Source of the DNA: Scleroderma bovista
Lineage: Eukaryota; Basidiomycota; Agaricomycetes; Boletales; Sclerodermataceae
Assembly (NCBI GenBank): GCA_037178675.1
Contig: JAYMGJ010000626.1
Coordinates: 1-14,427, forward strand
DNA length: 14,427 nucleotides
Reading direction: 5' to 3'
The position numbers were made by a program, and so were the translations under genes. How positions within the stretch are numbered: the first letter of the stretch is position 1; the number at the start of each line of letters is the position of its first letter. The notes under the pieces were generated by a model. The model did no database searches, was not told where the DNA came from, and saw only the letters and a program-made list of their open reading frames with translations. Below are positions 8,198 to 14,427 of the stretch, piece by piece.

Positions 8198-8395
8198 TCA
8201 GATACTATTGAAGACCAGAAACTGACACATGCGGTTCCTCAGAATAATATCAAATATGAGATTTTGCACTGTAGTAGAAGTATCATCATGCTGCTGAAGC
8301 ACCTGCTGAACACTGTGGAAAACATTGGCTTGTGTTCCAGAGTCTTGATATTTCTTGACAGAAAATGCAATAACATCTTGGGGATTGCTTTTTGC
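8198..8395 (-). CDS. Candidate terminal exon of the GTPase gene
   Basis: On the minus strand, TTTACAG (acceptor, intron 8396-8480, donor GTGAGC) precedes an open stretch ending in TGA at 8198-8200. It encodes an amphipathic, Gln-rich peptide starting AKSNPQDVIAFSVKKYQDSG. The composition suits the helical C-terminus of the GTPase family better than the alternative frames. A possible upstream exon at 8481-8574 (acceptor CCTAG) contains a WNIFPISLDV-like segment, but its phase does not match cleanly. At least one exon boundary is therefore wrong, or the gene is decayed here. The link to the exons beyond 10534 needs an intron spanning the minisatellite. Confidence 0.4.
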   Translation of the reverse strand, partial: AKSNPQDVIAFSVKKYQDSGTQANVFHSVQQVLQQHDDTSTTVQNLIFDIILRNRMCQFLVFNSI

Positions 8396-8877
8396 CTGTA
8401 AACAGAAGTAGGAGTACTCATAAACAATTATGCATCCTTTGATCATTATAGTGAATAGAAGGGCAATATAATTTGCTCACCAACACCATGAATGATGCAC
8501 TGATGCATAGAAGAAACAATGGATCCAGGAAACATCAAGGGAAATTGGAAAGATGTTCCAAGATGTTGCCTTTGCTAGGATTTCATTAAATATATCAGTT
8601 TTAGAAAAAAAATAGAAATTCATATTACAAGCTATCAAGAAAATAAGTAGTATAAAAAAGATAAAACTGATAACACACTAATGCCTAATGGTCAAAGTAA
8701 GAAAAACCATAAAACTCTAAGAAAAAGACTAACCTGCTAATGGATTGAAAATGGGAGATGAGAGACAATGTGTTAGAGAATATAAAATGTGACCAACATC
8801 CTAATGACTCATTACACTACATTGTGAGATTGTCTGCATGGTAACTTACTTGCTATGGGGAAATGAAGAATTGTGAT

Positions 8878-10494
8878 GTGAGAACAGACCCAGCTGCACC
8901 TGCCATGAAATCACTCACTCCCTGTCAAGCCAACAGGACCAGAGTGGAAGTGAAGGCAGTGAGAACAGACCCAGCTGCACCTGCTATGAAATCACTCACT
9001 CCCTGTCAAGCCAACAGGACCAGAGTGGGAGTGAAGGCAGTGAGAACAGACCCAGCTGCACCTGCCATGAAATCACTCACCAACTGTAAAGCCAACAGGA
9101 CCAGAGTGGGAGTGAAGGCAGTGAGAACAGACCCAGCTGCACCTGCCATGAAATCACTCACTCTCTGTCAAGCCAACAGGACCAGAGTGGGAATGAAGGC
9201 AATGAGAACAGACCCAGCTGCACCTGCCATGAAATCACTCACTCTCTGTCAAGCCAACAGGACCAGAGTGGGAATGAAGGCAGTGAGAACAGACCCAGCT
9301 GCACCTGCCATGAAATCACTCACCAACTGTAAAGCCAACAGGACCAGAGAGGGAGTGAAGGCAGTGAGAACAGACCCAGCTGCACCTGCCATGAAATCAC
9401 TCACCAACTGTCAAGCCAACAGGACCAGAGAGGGAGTGAAGGCAGTGAGAACAGACCCAGCTGCACCTGCCATGAAATCACTCACCAACTGTCAAGCCAA
9501 CAGGACCAGAGTGGGAACGAAGGCAGTGAGAACAGACCCAGCTGCACCTGCCATGAAATCACTCACTTCCTGTCAAGCCAACAGGACCAGAGAGGGAGTG
9601 AAGGCAGTGAGAACAGACCCAGCTGCACCTGCCATGAAATCACTCACCAACTGTAAAGCCAACAGGACCAGAGTGGGAGTGAAGGCAGTGAGAACAGACC
9701 CAGCTGCACCTGCCATGAAATCACTCACTCTCTGTCAAGCCAACAGGACCAGAGTGGGAATGAAGGCAGTGAGAACAGACCCAGCTGCACCTGCCATGAA
9801 ATCACTCACCAACTGTAAAGCCAACAGGACCAGAGTGGGAGTGAAGGCAGTGAGAACAGACCCAGCTGCACCTGCCATGAAATCACTCACTCCCTGTCAA
9901 GCCAACAGGACCAGAGTGGAAGTGAAGGCAGTGAGAACAGACCCAGCTGCACCTGCCATGAAATCACTCACTCTCTGTCAAGCCAACAGGACCAGAGTGG
10001 GAGTGAAGGCAGTGAGAACAGACCCAGCTGCACATGCCATGAAATCACTCACCAACTGTCAAGCCAAAAGGACCAGAGTGGGAATGAAGCCAGTGAGAAC
10101 AGTGCCAGCTGACCTGCCATGAAATCACTCACTCTCTGTCAAGCCAACAGGACCAGAGTGGGAGTGAAGGCAGTGAGAACAGACCCAGCTGCACCTGCCA
10201 TGAAATCACTCACTTCCTGTCAAGCCAACAAGACCAGAGAGGGAGTGAAGGCAGTGAGAACAGACCCAGCTGCACCTGCCATGAAATCACTCACTCCCTG
10301 TCAAGCCAACAGGACCAGAGTGGAAGTGAAGGCAGTGAGAACAGACCCAGCTGCACCTGCCATGAAATCACTCACCAACTGTCAAGCCAAAAGGACCAGA
10401 GTGGGAGTGAAGGCAGTGAGAACAGACCCAGCTGCACCTGCCATCAAATCACTCACCAACTGTCAAGCCAACAGGACCAGAGTAGCAGTGAATT
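8878..10494. repeat. Minisatellite: 20 tandem copies of an 81-bp unit
   Basis: Each unit begins GTGAGAACAGACCCAGCTGC on plus and is 81 bp long. Units are nearly identical. The main variation is at a four-base site before CTGT (TCCC, CAA, TCTC or TTCC classes), plus single bases further on. Unit 16 (about 10092) has lost one base. Because 81 is divisible by three, one plus frame stays open through units 1-15 and again through 16-20 (27-residue period, VRTDPAAPAMKSLT...), but no start context, gene structure or protein family supports translation. All minus frames contain stops in every unit. The array lies directly downstream of exon 11 of the minus-strand GTPase gene. Confidence 0.95.
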
Positions 10495-10497
10495 GTC

Positions 10498-12307
10498 TTA
10501 TATCAATGTCCAAAACTGGTATAACTCTCTTACAGGCAAGATTGGCATCCATCCAAGTATTTCAATCTCCAGAACAAGTTTCTTAAAGGCTGCTCCCTTT
10601 GCCATTTTTATGATGGATCTTCAAACCATTCAAATATCATCCATCTGTATGTCACATGCTTCACTCACCTAACAGCATATTCAATATTTAGATCAAAATT
10701 GATTTGTTGTGCTGATATCACTAGCTTCTGTAGTTCAACCCCATCAAGTGCACTTGTGGTACATCTTATAAGTGGATCACAATCTGCACCTTCTCTGTTC
10801 ATACCTCCATGAAGCAGCACCATTAGCATACTCACAGGGAAGGTCCAGATGACATCTTACCATGCAGTGACAGATAGCCCTTTGGTGGATACTTGCACCC
10901 ATTCAATTGGATTTTGATTTTCGTGCTAACCTCACTCAAAATTTGTTTTCCCAAGTCCCCAGCCATTTCCATTGCATCTTTCATTTGCATACCTTCATCT
11001 CTCAGCCTCCCAATTGCCAACCCCTCCATTGCATCAGCCTTTGTTAACAGTACAATCACTGGCACTATACAATAATTATTCAGACCCATGTATTGCAAAC
11101 CATAATGGAGATTCTCACCATGTTCAGTATTGCACCCATTGAAGAATTGTTCTTCTGCAGTCACAACTGCCCTGTGAGACTCATCCATTGGAATACAAAA
11201 CCTGGATGCTAAATTTTAGCTACCTGATCAGATTCGGTAATGTGGTCTCACCAGACAGCGTGGATCCGCTCTGCTAACTGCATCTTCATTGCTCTGTCTG
11301 TGATGAATTTCTTCATCAGCTCTAACTCACTCACAGAGCCTGACTCGAATCCTCGTGAGTCGTGGAAGACGAAGCGTGCATTGCTCCGAAAAATCAACTC
11401 ATTCTCAATGTCATGATCTCCCCTCTGGGCATTATTAGTTTGTTGGTGTCATGTCCCAGAGTTGCGAAACACACCTCCAGAGATCCCTGCACAACCATAG
11501 GATCAAGCTGGGAATATTCATTCATTACCTTCCAATATTATGCAGCGAGACATCCTACCTTTTCGCCTTTGGCATTAAACACTTCGGGGAGTTCTGTGGT
11601 ATTGCAAACACGCTGTAAGAGAGTCGTTTTACCAGCATTGGATCTGCCGATGACGAGGACTCTGAAACGACCAATACGGTCGAAGTGCTCTTTGACGGTC
11701 TCAGGATCGATGTGAAGCATATCATCGGCACCTGGGGAGTCAGTCACCATGCCGCTAATGTAGGTCCAGTCCATGATATTGGCCATAAGCACTCACCTGC
11801 GTTGGAGCCCGGGTTACGCTGCTCAGTGTTTCTGACATCCGCAGAATCCATCTGAAGCACATTGTCAGCACCTGGGAGAGGAGTTAGTCGCCACCTTGCG
11901 AATGTACGCCATCCGGCCCATGATATTGGGCACAAACACTCACTTGCACTGGAGACCGGCTGCTCAGTCTTTCTGGCGTCCGCAGGGTTCATGTGAAGCA
12001 TATCATCTGCACCTGGAGAAAAGAGCCGGTCGTCATCTCATTGATGTATGCTACTCGGTTCACGATATTGGACATAAGCACCCACCTGCGCTGGAGCCCG
12101 CGTCACGCTGCTTAGCGTTTCTGACGTCCATAGAACCTATGTGAAGCACATCGTCAGCACCTGTAGAGAGGAGTCAGTGACCAAACTGCTAATGTACGCT
12201 ATCCAGGCCAAACATATAAACTCACTTGCTCTGGAGTTGGCGCCACGCTTCCCCGTATTCCTGCATGGCAGAGAAGCCAAAACTTTGCTGACGACTCTAG
12301 GAACCAT
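10498..12307 (-). CDS. P-loop GTPase (fungal G-domain-containing protein), 11 exons resolved
   Basis: I read exons 12307-12226, 12160-12086, 12012-11944, 11871-11797, 11731-11559, 11507-11475, 11424-11252, 11201-11119, 11064-10861, 10804-10669 and 10618-10534. Together they give 396 codons in one frame, with introns of 50-73 nt, all GT...AG. The start ATG has a good context (ACAACCATGG). G motifs appear in order: P-loop GRSNAGKTT (about 129-137), DSRG (about 191-194, G3), TKAD (262-265, G4) and SAQQ near 350 (G5). It should bind and hydrolyse GTP; effector and location are unknown. Residues 28-115 come from duplicated exons. After exon 11 the frame either reads through GTAAGA to TAA at 10498-10500 (407 aa), or splices across the minisatellite to exons near 8198-8574. 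The family is multi-copy in agaric fungi; C-terminal completeness is uncertain. Confidence 0.85.
11712..12225 (-). repeat. Tandemly duplicated exon-intron units in the GTPase 5' half
   Basis: Three whole exons (12160-12086, 12012-11944, 11871-11797; 75, 69 and 75 nt) and the first 20 codons of the G-domain exon share a (G/S)ADxxLxxxxxxxR(K/N)-like pattern, beginning GADDMLH in the best copies. The introns between them (65, 73, 72 and 65 nt) are also similar: GTG(A/G)GT start, an inner (C/T)ATA/CAATATC(A/G)TG block, and a GACT..CTC..CAG end. The unit repeats every 140-148 bp. All these introns are phase 1, so the whole exons are symmetrical and can be gained, lost or skipped without a frameshift. 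Confidence 0.85.
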
Positions 12308-12573
12308 GGTTGTCACAAAAAGTTGTGTGTCGAGCGGAGGTGGGTGTGTGGTGGTTGGATTGAAAGCGTCGCAAGGCCCCAAGGACGCTATCAGGGCGCT
12401 TATCGCGCAGCCTCGTTGACTCAATGAGGTGCACCCAAATTTCAAAAACGTCTGGGCGCAACATGCATTCCGATTCTACTCTCGGCGATGATTCTCAAGA
12501 GACCGTGGGAACCTCGTGAAACTGGTGCCCAAGGTGAAGGAAACACGCCTAGTAACTGTGACACACCACTTCG
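12308..12573. promoter_or_regulatory. Shared divergent upstream region (266 bp)
   Basis: The start codons of the minus-strand GTPase (12307) and the plus-strand C3HC zinc-finger gene (12574) face away from each other with 266 bp between. No strong TATA box is seen. The side near 12310-12400 is G/T-rich with GGTGGGTGTGTGGTGG. A bidirectional promoter is inferred from spacing only. Confidence 0.5.
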
Positions 12574-14427
12574 ATGGAGGTGGAAGCGCAGATGTCGGGG
12601 AGCATGGCACCCAGTGAGTTGACCTCGGGTTCATCATCATCTATGCGTGCCACAAAGGTCAGCAATGTTGATTTCTACTCATTCTGCGTTTCTGATTGCT
12701 GCACCCCTCGTAGAGGAAACTCGAAGATGCAATCCAATCTTTGGATGTGGCCGTCTCATCAACGCCTTCATCACGCAGTTCAACAGAGATGACGCCCCTC
12801 TCCAAGCGCCCCCGTCCCTCCCGCTCGTTCTACTCCACCCTTGCGAAATACGGCATCAAGTCTCGTGAAGATCCAAAGACTTCCGAGTCAGTCGAATTTA
12901 ATCATTTTATTGTCTCCACTGACCCGTACTGAACGTCATTACGTGTTTTTACCTGGACTCGCACGTTTGCAGCACCACGAACATTATTGACATTTCAACA
13001 AGGGCTCCTCACCTCGCCGCCATCCTCGCACGCCGCTCATCTCAGAATAAACAGAGAGTCTCGTTCAAGCATCCATCTTCACCCCCAGCACATTCGTCAT
13101 CTGAATACAGACCGTCTTCGGCGCAGTCCTTTCTTTCCCGCCTTGCAACGTATAAGCTATCCTCATACGCCAATAAACCTCCACAGATAGATGCTGTGGC
13201 TGCTGCCAAATGCGGATGGATAAACGACGGAAAGGACAGGCTTGTGTGTGGAATTTGCGGTGTATCATGGGTACTTGCTACACGGGAAGGCATGACAAGG
13301 GAAGCAGGTAAGAAGGTAAGTTTTGATATGTGTAACGGCTGCTAAGCAGGTTCCGCGGTTTGTTATGGTGTGGTCCGCATAATTTGCAGCCAACGCGTTG
13401 ATCGAAAAACAACGAGCTTCGCTGGTCGAGATGCACAAAGATGGGTGTCCATGGAAAACAAGACAATGTGATGGTGCGTTGTAACTATTGGAACTTGTCA
13501 TCTTGGGGATCTCAAAGACTTTGTAACTCCGTTAGCTTCGATATACCGCGTGCAACTTCGGTCACCGGGTGCCATGACCCGTGACCTGAGAGCTGCAGCT
13601 GTCTCCCTTGATCCCGTTGTTGCGAACGTAGCTATAAAGCACTCTCTTGTATGTACAGTGAAACAGGTAGCGGTGACTCCAACTGACGAAGCGTCTCCCA
13701 GACTCCCTCACAACTGAACTTGCTTCGTTCAGCTGTGTCCACCATTAGTTCCTCAAGCTCCGCACCAGAGGATTCATCGGCCATGCAAGTCGACGAAAGT
13801 AGTCCATCGCGAACATCCGAACTCTCAGATACATCTCTTATCGCCGCCCTTTTTGGATGGGTGCTTGCACCGCCCCCACCAGCAAACGAATCCCGGCGTA
13901 CCTCCTCGCTGTCAGCTTCCCACATAGGATCATTCGGACCCTCTGTATCAATGCCATCTACACCATCGCTCTCTCGTGCGAGCTCTGTATCGCGCTCGTT
14001 CATGGGACGTGAAGGTACACCCACACCAGCACCAGCTTTGGGGTCGTCAATCTCGGCTCGTATAGGGCCGAGCATCTCTCAGAGCGCGTCGCCGCTTCGT
14101 CCTAGAGTTTCATTTCATACGAGTGGCGCTTTTGGAAACAGCGTGTCCAGTGCCGGATCCGCGAAGACAACGGCAACAATGGCAAAGGATATGTCACTCA
14201 TCCATTGTCCCCTCTGCCAACGGCGCGTTGGATTGTGGAGTTTTGCTACTGTGAGTTCTTCGCAGGAAGAAGGGGAGATGATATCAGCCCTACCGAACGG
14301 TGATTCTGTATCTGCTTTTGCGTCCGCGGCGAGGATGACGGCGACAGCGACGGGTCAACCAAGGAAGCCGTTTGACCTTTTGAAGGAACACCGGTCTTAT
14401 TGTCCCTATGTCGTCCGTGCGACAGCC
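12574..14427 (+). CDS. C3HC zinc-finger protein (ZC3HC1/NIPA/Rsm1 type), 3' end outside the window
   Basis: Exons 12574-12657, 12714-12925, 12973-13307, 13390-13473, 13536-13648 and 13702-14427 (open at the edge) join to 518 codons. Introns are 56, 47, 82, 62 and 53 nt. The N-terminus is Ser-rich and basic (SKRPRPSRSFYSTLAKYGIK). The first BIR-like C3HC finger (about 150-260) has C179-G-W, C191-x2-C194 and H226-x3-C230. A long Ser/Pro linker follows, then a second zinc site C445-x2-C448...H506-x3-C510 in the Rsm1-like domain. Human ZC3HC1 is a nuclear basket protein with TPR, and fission yeast Rsm1 acts in mRNA export, so a nuclear-envelope role is likely here (inference). The 12926 donor is the least certain; the alternative start of the intron is GTCGAA at 12891. 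Confidence 0.9.

Noticed and set aside
8863..10122. 419-codon plus-strand open frame (and its 155-codon continuation) as a protein gene
   Set aside because: It is the 81-bp minisatellite read in its one stop-free frame. There is no signal peptide, start context or splice structure, and a frameshift in unit 16 is tolerated.
8878..10494. CRISPR array
   Set aside because: Units are near-identical over their full 81 bp with no unique spacers, and the window is eukaryotic.
11744..12144. Continuous short frames across the GTPase 5' region as separate small genes
   Set aside because: They read through introns with clear GT...AG ends; the spliced model gives one consistent frame.
13632..14075. 147-codon minus-strand frame
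   Set aside because: It lies opposite exons 5-6 of the C3HC zinc-finger gene, whose Ser-rich coding keeps the antisense open.
1..14427. tRNA or rRNA genes
   Set aside because: No cloverleaf with A/B boxes and no rRNA core sequence was recognised; the only tRNA-like string is the retroelement primer site.

Overview
The window reads as nuclear DNA of a mushroom-forming basidiomycete (Agaricomycetes, possibly Boletales). The evidence is dense short spliceosomal introns (about 47-82 nt, GT...AG), a family of G-domain GTPases known from such fungi, and a Ty1/copia retrotransposon remnant. No rRNA, tRNA, CRISPR or prokaryotic signal was seen. All gene models were spliced by eye.

Left part (1-8190) is repeat-rich and gene-poor. 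Positions 1-950 look like the 5' end of a minus-strand LTR retroelement (low confidence). Positions 1989-3665 carry a plus-strand, repeat-associated hypothetical gene with two in-frame stops and a proline-rich tandem repeat. Abutting or overlapping it, 3550-5381 is the 5' part of a minus-strand copia element: a 186-bp LTR, a half-tRNA-type primer binding site, gag with a polyglutamine tract, and a frameshift at a six-base C run. No pol and no second LTR are visible. Positions 5480-6900 hold tandemly repeated minus-strand modules that look like exon/intron pairs but form no clean gene. A second LTR-like sequence starts at 7064, followed by several hairpins.

Right part (8198-14427) holds two convincing protein genes, transcribed divergently from a 266-bp shared upstream region. 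On the minus strand is a P-loop GTPase of the fungal 'G domain-containing protein' type. Eleven exons were resolved, with all G motifs in order. It has two unusual features. Its N-terminus is built from tandemly duplicated, phase-1 exon-intron units. A 20-copy, 81-bp minisatellite lies immediately after exon 11, either inside a very long intron or just past a premature end. On the plus strand is a ZC3HC1/NIPA/Rsm1-type C3HC zinc-finger protein, six exons, running off the right edge.

The GTPase and the zinc-finger gene have no obvious shared pathway. The likely links are a shared promoter region and, for the GTPase, membership of an expanded and fast-evolving fungal family.
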